Assembly (NCBI GenBank): GCA_907164885.2
Contig: OU015500.1
Coordinates: 52,465,033 to 52,529,032, forward strand
Source: Dolomedes plantarius
Taxonomy: Eukaryota > Arthropoda > Arachnida > Araneae > Dolomedidae
Reading direction: 5' to 3'
DNA: 64,000 nt
Under the pieces are notes generated by a model. It was not told the DNA's origin. It ran no database searches and worked only from the letters and a program-made list of their open reading frames with translations. The position numbers and the translations under genes were made by a program. Positions 51,921-61,608 of this stretch are shown piece by piece. The stretch's first letter is position 1; the number at the start of each line of letters is the position of its first letter.

Positions 51921-53210
51921 CAGAAGGTCGTTCACACTTTACGGAAACGATTTTGTAATTTATTTTTGTCATTTGCATTTTGAGATAAAAATTTAGGCAA
52001 CTTCAGAGTAATCGACTGCTACTGTTATGTTTTGATTGGAATGTACAATAAAAGATTTATTTGAAAATGGCTCCTAAAATTGAGAGATTGCTTGAAGGTT
52101 ACGTGACTGCGCTTTCCAAGGAGAAATATTCGTATCGTCAAATTATAAAGTGGTGTAAAAATCGCAGTTATGGCATTTAAAAAAAAGTTATTCATAATAT
52201 ATTAAATTTGAAAGAGATAAAACATATAACTGAAAGTAAAAATGAAAACATGACCGCGAAACCTCATCCTAAGACTATTCGAACACAGGTAAATATCAAG
52301 AAAGTGCAGTATCTGATCATAAAAGAAAATCCGTCGACTCAAAAATCAACTGCATCGAAACTAGGAATATCTTCTGGCACTGTAAGTAAAATCATTCATA
52401 AAGATTGGAAGTTAAAAAAGATGTTTAAACCTTAAATTTAACTGCTTTTGCCAAAGGATATTGCTGAAAAAAAAACAATTTGTAGAAAATTATATGAATA
52501 ACACCTAGCTGCTGAAAAATGGAAATTTGTGATGATTCTGGATGAGGCATGGGTGCTTTTAAGTGACTGACATAAAAAAGGATTAGTTTTCTATTGCTCA
52601 ACTGACAGGATTGACCGTGCGAAATGGCTTCGTCAGTGTACAAAAAAGTTCCCAAAGGGATTCATGGTGGTTGAAAGCTTTTGATACAGCAGTAAACTAA
52701 AAATCAAGTAAAGCCAACATCAATTCACTCTACTATCAGCAGAATATTTTAGAACCAATTTTCGAAGAAATTTCAACCTTATATAGAAAGGACATTGATA
52801 AAGTTGAGCTTCATATGGTCAAAACCTCTAGTCACACGTCTAAATTAACTTCCGCTTAATTAGCAAAGAAAGAATCAGAAACAGGAATAAAATGTTTCCC
52901 ATTTAATGAAATTCCTGTAAAATCACCTGACGCTTCTCCAATGGACTTTTGCGATTTCGGTTTATTAAAACGAGCCTTAGGAAAATGGCTTCCAAAAACA
53001 CTGAACGGACGTTGGAAAACGGTCCAAGAGGAATGGGAAAAAATTGACATGACAGTACTAAGAAAAAGTCTACTTTAATGGAAAATTCGAGCTAGAGCTA
53101 TTGTCAAGAACCATAGCTATCTGAGAGAAGCAAATTGCAGCAAAAATGCGGCATTTATACATTAAACTTAACTGTCAAAATCGTTTCCATAAAGTGCGAA
53201 CGACCTTCTG
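51921..53210 (+). mobile_element. Mariner-class transposon with intact ends
   Basis: Terminal inverted repeats of about 36 bp start CAGAAGGTCGTTCACACTTT and end AAAGTGCGAACGACCTTCTG, with TA on each side (51919-20 and 53211-12). The 1.29 kb length is standard for mariner elements. The ends differ at only a few positions, so the copy is younger than most others here. The reading frame inside is broken. Confidence 0.93.
52067..53165 (+). pseudogene. Mariner-class transposase, frameshifted
   Basis: It starts MAPKIERLLEGYVTALSKEK then YSYRQIIKWCKNR (first helix-turn-helix). After a frameshift comes KAHPKT-like AKPHPKTIRTQVNIKKVQY with STQKSTASKLGISSGTVSKI (second helix-turn-helix). Further on, KWKFVMILDEAWVLLSD marks the first catalytic Asp region, HTSKLTSA the second, and SPDASPMDFCDFGLLKRAL the third. 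Several stops and shifts (for example after KMFKP at 52435) inactivate it. The longest intact piece is 75 codons. Confidence 0.88.
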
Positions 53211-54742
53211 TACATGCCATTTAGAGTAGGTTTGTTCAACTTAAAAGAATATAAATATCCCACGCTATAAAACTACACATCTAAGTTAAAACCTATATTA
53301 ATGTAAAGATTTATAGCATAAAGAAAGTCATTATATTCGGCTTATTTAATTTTTCACACTATTAAACACTTAAAAGAAAACAGGTTTAAATTCCATACTT
53401 TTCCTTATTTTTTCTTTTTAAATCGAAAATCAACGTTTTTCTACGGAATTTAATACGTTTTAAAAGATTTTTTTAAATTTTATCTACAGCCTATTTTATA
53501 GTATATAACATAGTTGTATAATGTGGAGTTTTTTAATGATACGAAAGGAGTATAATATTACTGAATATATAAGTTTCGAAATTTCAGCGTCGATAATGGT
53601 CTAAAAAAGATTTCGTAACATTTGCTTTTAATTAAGGTAACATCATATGTCTCTCAGAGTAATGTCAACACAGTTCTCGTACTCGTGTTTGTTTAGTTCG
53701 ATTTATGTATACTTGTTTTCATTTACAAATACTTTTTAATTTCTGCAGCTTATGCGTAGCATTTAAATCAAATTTTACTAAATATGATTTTTCAACAGTA
53801 CGATGTTTTGTGCACTGAAATTTCCTTTACTAAAGTAAGGAGATAAATTCCATTCATGCGAATAAGTAATATTTTTGTTAAAAAGAGCTCTACTTTGTTT
53901 TAAGATTTATTAATAAAATTTTACTGTGCTCACCTTTCAAATTTTTTTTTTATAATTTTCTTCTGATAAAAGCTTGAGTTACGTCAAAAAATATGATTTT
54001 CATTAATTTATATATCAATACTCAGATTTTAGGAGGAAAATACTATTTAAAAATTAATAAACACTTACTATACTCATATTTGAACAATTTGTTTCGATAA
54101 AATCCATCGTTACTCAATGAAAATTTTGAAATATAACACAGAGAAATTACATAGTACTGTTTTCATTTGCAAAGCCTTTGTCAGATTGATAACTATTTCT
54201 TTATGCGTCAGATTCAATTTCTGCATTTAGCTTTAAGTCACTGTTATTTTCATACAAGAACACTCGCATACAAGCAGGAACTGATAATCTGTATAAAGTA
54301 TCATTTAAAGAAGAAGCCTCCTATAGTTTTCCTTTTCTATTTATGTTAAGAGAATGCTTTCAGGGAAATTCATCTAATCATCCTACAAGGTGATGCATTA
54401 TGCATGAAGAGATAAAGTCTGTATTAGTCTTTGTCTTTTAGTATGAAATACTCAAGGAGATGTTAGTCAGGCCTATATATTCAAATACTCTGCAATATAT
54501 ATAAATCCATTATAGTCTCTAAAGTGTATAAAATATTATTTTGATGCCTATTTCTTTGATTATGAGAAACCTTAACCGTACCTATCGTATTCGTGATTCA
54601 AAACTATTGTTCTCACTTATTTGATGGGATGTAAAATTATAAAATAAAAAAAAAAAAAAATTTAAATCCACCCCAATGCAAATATAAAAAAAGTGAGCAA
54701 TATCTAAAAATGGAAGAAAATAATTAGATTCTTTTATTTCAG

Positions 54743-54928
54743 GGTATATTCTTCATTACAGATTAGAAGATCACCAATGGCAAGAGACACATTTAAATGG
54801 GGAAAGAACAGTTTACACTCTGAGAGATTTGCAGTGTGGATCCACGTACTACGTTTATGTTGTTGCTTTTAACACAGTAAGCCAAGGAAACAGCAGCGAA
54901 ATAATATCTGCAAAAACAAACGGAAACG
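54743..54928 (+). CDS. Dscam: Dscam exon: remainder of FNIII-5-like domain
   Basis: A 186 nt exon, phase 1 both sides, with acceptor TTATTTCAG and donor G|GTAATT. It encodes GYILHYRLEDHQWQETH, then VYTLRDLQCGSTYYVYVVAF and NTVSQGNSSEIISAKTNGN. The GY-x-LHY strand, the tryptophan before E-T, the L-x-CG-x-x-Y corner and the final S-E-I-I pattern are features of Dscam FNIII-5. It contains a possible N-glycosylation sequon (NSS in the F-G loop). It has no initiating methionine, so it is easy to overlook. The downstream intron is short (2.6 kb). Confidence 0.92.
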
Positions 54929-55094
54929 GTAATTATGCGTAACTTAAACAATTCTATCTGTCTGACATAAAAAAAAAAGTTACATTAGCCTTGAAATTCC
55001 CTCTCTCTGTTACCATAACAACATTATTTATCTCGTATCAACAAGTCCTGGGGATTTGTCTGACTACTTTGTTATAGGAAAATCAGATAGTTGA

Positions 55095-55210
55095 ATCACC
55101 CCTACTCTATAGGAGGGCACAGCATGGCAATAACCATGCCTTGAGGGGGGGATTCGAACCCGAGTGCACGTTATGGAATATTCTGGCCCGAGCTACTCTT
55201 TGATGAAAAT
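55095..55210 (-). mobile_element. tRNA-derived SINE-like sequence
   Basis: Minus strand: GTAGCTCGGGCC (A-box-like) and GGGTTCGAATC (B box, rc of 55151-55161). The B box is perfect to consensus, but the tRNA stems are not formed and no CCA-side acceptor stem is visible, so a SINE head is favoured. Confidence 0.5.
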
Positions 55211-56575
55211 GGCAGTATAACAATAGTAAAACCCAAATCAAAGAAATCTTTCTCTTAACCCCTTTCTTCTCTCTCCCGTGAAATTTACGGGGTGAAATTT
55301 CACCTTCTATTTCTCGTGCCCGTGATATTTCTGGGCTGGAGTGTTTAAAAGTAACGCACTAAAAAGATTAAAACAATCCATTTCATTTACCCTGAATTTT
55401 TTTTATTTCTTATTTTACATACCAGATGGCAGCACCAAACTATTTAAAATATAATTGGGTTTGAATTTTTTTTTAATTATATGTGGCAAATCAAGAAATA
55501 AATGGAATCATCCAGGAAAAATTGGCACTTTTATTACCGTTTTCTGGAAAATTATGCGATCGTTAAGGGGTTAACTCTTTTTTATATTTTTGTTGAGAAG
55601 ACCTTAGCATGCCTTACGAATGGAAAACAAAATTATAGAAAAACAAAAAGTACACTTAGTAATGGCAGTATTAATAGAATTCGCAAAATTAAGATAATAG
55701 TATTTGAAGAAATTCCTTATTTCTAAGTGAAAAAGTTTCTCGGGTTAAATATGGAAAACTGTATGTAATGTAGTTTTCCAAACCAGGTGCAAGCTATGCT
55801 TTGAAAAATTTAATAAGTATCACTTGTAAGAGAAAGAAATATCTCTCATTGTAAATTTTAGTAGAATAAGGAAACAATAAATTTGTTCTTCACTCGCATA
55901 CGATTTTAGAGGAGAAAATTTATTAACAAGCTTATTGTGGAAGCAGCATTCTAAAATTTTTTCATATAATTGGTAGAATTATGGAAACATATTACTAGCA
56001 TGTTCATAAAGATTTGTATTGCCTCTGTAGTATGTGTTCCTTAATGCGTTTGGTACAGGCTGAAACTTGAAACTTACAGATTATTTACTTCTTTATTCAA
56101 TTCTTGTGTGGGTTTTATTTGGATTTACTGTTCTAAAGTAGTATTCACTACGTGAGCTCGGTTACAAATTCAGACTAAGGCAGGGGTTTTTTCGAGTTGT
56201 TTCCGAGAGAGGAATGAATTTCCCTGCAGAGTAAAAAATATCATTTATTTATATGTTTTTTCCTTTTTCTGTATTTGTGAAGGTAAAAATCCGTATTTAT
56301 AAAAAGCAGTTGTCTTCTGTTTATGCAGCATTAAAAAAGATCTTACCACAGTAAAATCATACAAAAAATATATTAAAAACAGTATTATTTAGCAATGTAT
56401 AGCAGGAATTGACATTTGTATGATATTGGATGCGCTTAAAATTTGTAAAGGAACCAATTCATTCTTATAATTTAGTGCAAAAAAACAACTACGTGGTTTT
56501 ACATTGATAAAAATATCTATTCAAATAATATCCAAATTTCTAGGAACCATATGCACCAGTACAATCATTAATGTG

Positions 56576-56630
56576 ATTTACAAACCGCAAATGTATATTC
56601 GGCAATAATATACATTTGCGGTTTGTAAAT
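56576..56630. repeat. Perfect 24 bp inverted repeat with 7 nt loop
   Basis: The left arm (56576-56599, containing ACAAACCGCAAATGTATA) is exactly complementary to the right arm (56607-56630). The loop is CGGCAAT. Pairing stops abruptly at both outer ends. It would form a hairpin in the intronic transcript or a DNA cruciform. The stem is shorter than a typical pre-microRNA. Confidence 0.95.
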
Positions 56631-57496
56631 CTAAGATTTCTCATAAATGTCTGATTTAGGATGTACATCAGTCTCATTTATTTATTAATCAATGTAGAGT
56701 AAAATATATAAACAGCGAACATGCCGCGCAAGCATAGATATGTTATTGAGGTTTTATATTATGTTCTAAATTAAAGTGCTATACATTTGTGCTATACATT
56801 GTGTTATCCATTGATATGAATACATTTGGTTTGTCCATTAAATTTGATTTTTCTGGAGCCACTGCATGCAACCTAATCCCCTTTGTATCAGGTTTCTGAA
56901 CATTTTCAGTAAACTAAATCATTATTCATTGTCTACTAATACCCAATCTGAAATAAAACCTTTGTTGATTTCAACAAAATTAAAACGAAAATATGTCATT
57001 CGAACTATTTAGTTTAAATACATTTTATGCATTTTTTCCCCTTAGTTTTAATTTCTTAGAGCATACGCTCACACAAAATTTCTCAAACATGTTTATTCTC
57101 TCTACCTAAAATTTAATATTATGGTATTTTTATAATTAATATACGAAATCCGCATGTTTATACAAAGATTACTTCAAAAACTGTAACATTCCTGCTGCAG
57201 ATATATAAAAAAAAATTTATTCGATATTAAAATATATTTTTTCTTAATTATTTTTAAGGTTCCAGAAATTTTGATGTTTAAAGGGATGCTTATATGAACC
57301 AACATCAAGGGAAACGTTATTATAGGGTAACTGTAAGTAAAATGAAAACATCCCCTTCCAGTTGCAATTTTATAAAATGGAATCTTTACGTAAAAGTCAT
57401 CTTAGCAGTATACAGAAGGATACAGCAGGATACATATTTCTAAGCTTATTTTAAAGATTATGGAGATAATTTTTAAAATTTATTATTTAATTGCAG

Positions 57497-57790
57497 CTCC
57501 TATTGCTCCTGATAAAAGAATGCTACTGACAGTGAACAAGACGACGGTTGCCGTTAATCTGAACAGCTGGCATAATGGGGGTTGTCCCATAACTTTTTTC
57601 GTTATACAGTACAAGACTACGGGCCACCAAGATTGGACTTTAGTTAGCAATAATATTATACCCGAACAGCAAAATATCCTTATCACAGATCTCAGTCCAG
57701 GAACTTGGTACTCATTGCTAATGACAGCAAGGAATGATGCTGGAGCCACGGATGCTGAATATGTGTTTGCAACGCTGACATTAACAGGAG
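57497..57790 (+). CDS. Dscam: Dscam exon: complete FNIII-6-like domain
   Basis: A 294 nt exon encoding one whole FNIII domain (97 codons plus split codons), phase 1 both sides, acceptor TTAATTGCAG and donor G|GTAAGA. It reads APIAPDKRMLLTVNK..., with NSWHNGGCPITFFVIQYK in the C strand, DWTLVSNNI, the corner LSPGTWYSLLMTARNDAG and the end EYVFATLTLTGG. The GGCP motif and the FATLT-x-TGG ending are hallmarks of the last, membrane-proximal FNIII of Dscam. Unlike the two preceding domains it is not interrupted by an intron. A 240 bp tandem array begins about 130 bp after the donor. Confidence 0.94.
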
Positions 57791-57914
57791 GTAAGAAAAG
57801 AAAGCTTAACATTTCATTAAAAATGATTTACGATTGGGTAACGAACAATAACGAAAAAAAATTTACATTTTGTAGTGGGTTAACAGTATTAGAGCTTGAC
57901 ATTTGGATTGAAGA

Positions 57915-58745
57915 TCTGCGTAGTAAAACAGAGAAATGCATTCAGCTGCCTAGAAGTTATACAGCGTTACAGAAATGTAATCTTTCTCAGTATACCTTAA
58001 TAATCATATAAAATAAGAAATGGATTTTTGTGATAATTTATACACAGGATATGTTGAAACGACGGAGCTAACCTTTTTCATTCTATCTCGATTGTTTTAT
58101 GCAATTCCGGATGCTAAAATATCCTGTTTGAAAACTTGTTTTGAATTTAAATGCGGAGTAAAACAGAGAAATGCATTCAGCTGCACAAAAATTACACAAC
58201 ATTAGATAAATGCAATCTCTAATTTCTCAGTATGCATTCATAATCATATAAAATAAGGAATGGATTTATGTGACAATTTATAGACAGGATATGTTGAAAC
58301 GACGGAGCTAACATATTTGATCCTATCTCAATTGTTTTATGCAATTCTGTATGCTAAAAATATCCTGTTTGAAAACTTGTTTGGAATTTGAATGCGAAGT
58401 AAAACAGAGAAATGCATTCAGCTGCCCATAAATTACACACCATTAGATAAATGTAATCTCTCTAATTTCTCAGTATACATTCATAATCATATAAAATAAG
58501 CATTATGGATTTATGTGACAATTTATAGACAGGATATGTTGAAACGACGGAGCTAACCTTTTTCATCCTCTCTCGATTGTTGTATGCAATTCCAAATGCT
58601 AAAAATTCCTGTTTGAAAACTTGTATGGAATTTGAAAGCGAAGTAAAACAGATAAATGCATTCAGCTGCCCAGAAATTACACAACGTTAGATAAATGTAA
58701 TCTTTATAATTTATCATTATACATTCATAATCATATAAAAAATAT
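57915..58745. repeat. Tandem array, about 3.4 copies of a 240-245 bp unit
   Basis: GGATATGTTGAAACGACGGA occurs at 58047, 58287 and 58532, giving periods of 240 and 245. AGTAAAACAGA.AAATGCATTCAGCTGC-like sequence recurs in each unit and also at 57922, so the array starts with a partial copy. Copies differ by roughly 5-10% by eye. Confidence 0.92.
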
Positions 58746-59259
58746 ATATATTTATACGACTCGCATTTATGGAATGTGTTAAAAACGCGAATCTACTCTC
58801 GCGCAACCGATCTCGATTCTTATCTCCCTTTCACTACGTTAAAATGCCCCCTTTGAAACCCTGATTGGAATTTGAATGTGGAAGTTGGGCGTTTTGTATG
58901 GTGTACAACAGGTTTCATAGAAAGAAAACAGATATTTTTTGATACAGAGGTAAATCATAAAGCGTTTACAAGATCGAGAATGAGGAATTTGCACGTTTTT
59001 TTATTTTACATTTATGACATAGAAAATAGACAATATGATCGAAAGCATCTTTTTTTTTAGTTTTAGAACTCTAAAAGTTAACATAATTTGTTTTTAAACG
59101 AGCACTATTTACTTCGTCTCAAAAGCGCTACTTTTCTTACGCGGATACATGTGACGTCACAGTGCACCACAGCGCATTTGATTGTTTGGATTGTGTTGCG
59201 TAGTTTAAATTTGATATCTAGCGTTTTTTTTTTATTTTTTTTATCTTGCTGCTCAAGCA

Positions 59260-60000
59260 CGATGGTAAATACACCTGGAAAGCTTTTTTTATTTTATTTT
59301 GTGTGTGTGTTCCAAAACCGACTTGTAATGGCACACAAGTGCTATTTTGGATTAAAAAGCCAACTTAAAAGCAGACTCATCCGACAAAAAACAAAAATCA
59401 ATATTTACAAAACACTCCTACGACCTGTGATCTTGTATGGTAGTGAGTGCTGGCCCCTCAATAAATCAGATGAGAATAGGCTAATGATTTTCGAGAGAAA
59501 AATACTTAGAAGAATCTTTGGAGCAGTTTATGAGGACAATAAGTGGCGTACCCTTTTCAACCATGAGATCTACAGAAAATATAAACAACCGGACATAGTT
59601 CATGTTATTAAAGCCAACCGCATCCGGTGGCCGGGACATATTTTTCGATCTGAAGATGATAATCCGACAAAAAAGATAACGTTCACTAAACCAGACGGAA
59701 TTAGGAAAAGAGGTCGCCCTCCTACTCGATGGCTGGACAGCGTCGAAAAAGACCTAAAAACTGTTGGCACCACAAACTGGAGAGCCATGGCGTCTAATAG
59801 ACCAAGATGGCGGAAACTTCTTGGGACGGTCTTGGCCTGCCCTAGGCTGTAGAACCGAAGAAGAAGAAGAAGAAGAAGTGTGTGTTCCAAAAGATAATGT
59901 GAAAGTGAAAGCATGGACAGTTGCAATGAAACTCAATGAAAAAAAAAATCCAGTATTGTCCACTAAGACAACTCACTGGTGTTGTGAAAATCACTTTTCG
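59260..60000 (+). pseudogene. THAP-like domain remnant, split by a LINE insertion
   Basis: Removing the LINE and one copy of its target duplication leaves a frame with MVNTPGKLF before the break and VPKDNVKVKAWTVAMKLNEK, then THWCCENHFSASYF after it. The Trp and the C-x-x-H pair (CENH) followed by F fit the C-terminal half of a THAP DNA-binding domain, as found in P-element-type transposases and cellular THAP proteins. The N-terminal C-x2-4-C pair is not obvious. The sequence may come from a P-like transposon or a retrocopy; this is a tentative call. Confidence 0.45.
59318..59877 (+). mobile_element. 5'-truncated LINE (non-LTR retrotransposon) insertion, 560 bp
   Basis: A 15 bp direct duplication GTGTGTGTTCCAAAA flanks it (59303-59317 and 59878-59892), typical of target-primed reverse transcription. 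It encodes the C-terminal tail of a reverse transcriptase polyprotein: KTLLRPVILYGSECWPLNKS, FERKILRRIFGAVYE, IKANRIRWPGHIFR and KRGRPPTRWLDSVEKDL, closing at CPRL. The frame is open to its stop at 59850-59852. The 3' end is a GAA microsatellite, as in several arthropod LINE clades. RT catalytic motifs are absent because the copy is truncated. Confidence 0.9.
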
Positions 60001-61428
60001 GCAAGTTATTTCTTCATTCCGTTAACATATGAAATGGAATTTTTAATAAGAATTCAATGTTGCTTCAAAATAGTGCTACAAGAAAAATATATAATTATAT
60101 AACTTTGTTCCATTATGCATATTAATTTGCTTACAATAAAGATTCAAACTATGACATTAATGTTTTACAAGACTAGTCTAATATTTTTCTTAGCCAAAAT
60201 CGTTATCAATTTATGAATAAATTTATATGACACTTTTACTGAAATTTTAAGGCTATACTGTTGCTGTATTTTAATAATTAAATATTATGTCAATGATATA
60301 GCTTATCAGGAAATAGTTTAAAATACTATGGCAAAGTTTTCAACATAGTGGCAAACACCATGAGCGAGTTAAATTAAAGCTTATAAAAGCATGTTATGGC
60401 TATGCAATTATGCAATTAATATACTGTATTAAACTTAATTTAAACTTTCACATTTCAGAATGTATTTTTTAGTTTTATTTATGTATGCAGTAACAGTTTT
60501 TAACGCGCCTGTACCATTGCACCTGTAGATTAAGATATTAATTTAATAATATGCATAGACAATATCTAACTTTTAGGTTTGTGTTAAGAACAACGCACGC
60601 CACCGTACTACAATCTACATTACATAAGTAGAATAATAAATGCAAACAAATGTATACATAACATCTGAGCTATAAATCCTCGTATTTCTGCTCCCATAAA
60701 ACTTGGATTATTTCCCAAATAGGAAAACACTGCAAATGAATCCATTTTAGGCAGGTTGTCAGATTGTCCTTTTGCAAAACCGGGCAATAAAGCCATGTTA
60801 AACAAAACAGAAATAAAATAAAAATAAAACTAATAATAAAGACATCGATAGAATATAATTATAAAATAAAGGGATATACAATAGCCACAAACTTGACAGC
60901 ACCAAATTAGAAAAATTAAATGATTTTAAAATGTTAGTTTAAAAGTAGGTATTGTAAAATCTCATGCTAGAAAAATGTAAACATTGAAGTATGGCGCTTT
61001 GTGACGTCAGAACCAATCACGTGAGGTCACATGACTTTTCGACACATTTCGCTTATTTTAAATTTAAAATTTTAATTATTTATATCTATATATACGTTTT
61101 AATTGATGTTTTCGGACATTTTGATAACCAATCTGTTAATAAAAACTATAAATGAGCATATTCCCCACATGTACAAATTCCTCATTAGGAGCACTCCCTC
61201 ACCCCTTCCCCTCGCCAGATTCCTTAATCCTATCTTATTGTCAAAAGCGATGTATAATGAAAAGTAAACTTTCCCGTGATGATACGTGCACTTGTTTGTA
61301 TTAATTTGCCGATTTTTAAATCAGTGCATGAATGGGTGACAAAAACCACAGATAAATGAATAGCAGCATGGAACAGGATTTTACCTAGACTACCAGACAA
61401 CATAATTTCTTTCTCTTTTCTCTTTCAG

Positions 61429-61602
61429 AATATCCTCCCCGGCCGTCGGAAGTGACTGACGTGACAGGAGCTTTCTATCGTCACTTGACAATTACAGTGC
61501 CCGTTGTGAGCTCCGGCATTGTGCTGGTGGCGGTATTGTGTGTTGTTTGCCTTGTCACGAGAAGGCGGACCGTGCGGTCACGGAGTCCCAGAAATACAGA
61601 CG
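61429..61602 (+). CDS. Dscam: Dscam exon: juxtamembrane linker, transmembrane helix, start of cytoplasmic tail
   Basis: A 174 nt exon entered in phase 1 after TCTCTTTCAG. It encodes EYPPRPSEVTDVTGAFYRH, a hydrophobic run of about 22 residues (residues 22-43, ITVPVVSSGIVLVAVLCVVC plus LV) and a basic stop-transfer stretch TRRRTVRSRSPRNTD. This is the membrane anchor following the last FNIII. The inferred donor is G|GTACAG, keeping phase 1, which is weak. Without splicing the frame continues DGTVQQS and stops at 61620-61622. A ~470 bp tandem array starts within a few bases of this donor. Only one transmembrane exon is visible; Drosophila Dscam1 has two alternatives. Confidence 0.9.
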
Positions 61603-61608
61603 GTACAG

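Larger units (their letters stand above)
49325..54742 (+). other. Intron inside the FNIII-5-like domain
   Basis: It contains a hAT MITE and a 1.3 kb mariner. The stretches 50150-51915 and 53215-54740 are AT-rich and I see nothing in them. Confidence 0.65.
54929..57496 (+). other. Intron between FNIII-5-like and FNIII-6-like domains
   Basis: It contains a minus-strand SINE-like sequence and a perfect 24 bp hairpin, listed separately. The rest (55215-56570, 56635-57490) is AT-rich with no recognisable content; the chance ORF at 55502-55726 has no domain pattern. Confidence 0.65.
57791..61428 (+). other. Intron between FNIII-6-like and transmembrane exons
   Basis: It holds a 240 bp tandem array and a LINE inserted into a THAP-like frame. 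The stretches 58760-59080 and 60110-61420 are AT-rich without recognisable genes. GTGACGTCA-type palindromes occur at 59151-59160 and 60991-60999 and may mark ends of an undefined element. Confidence 0.6.
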
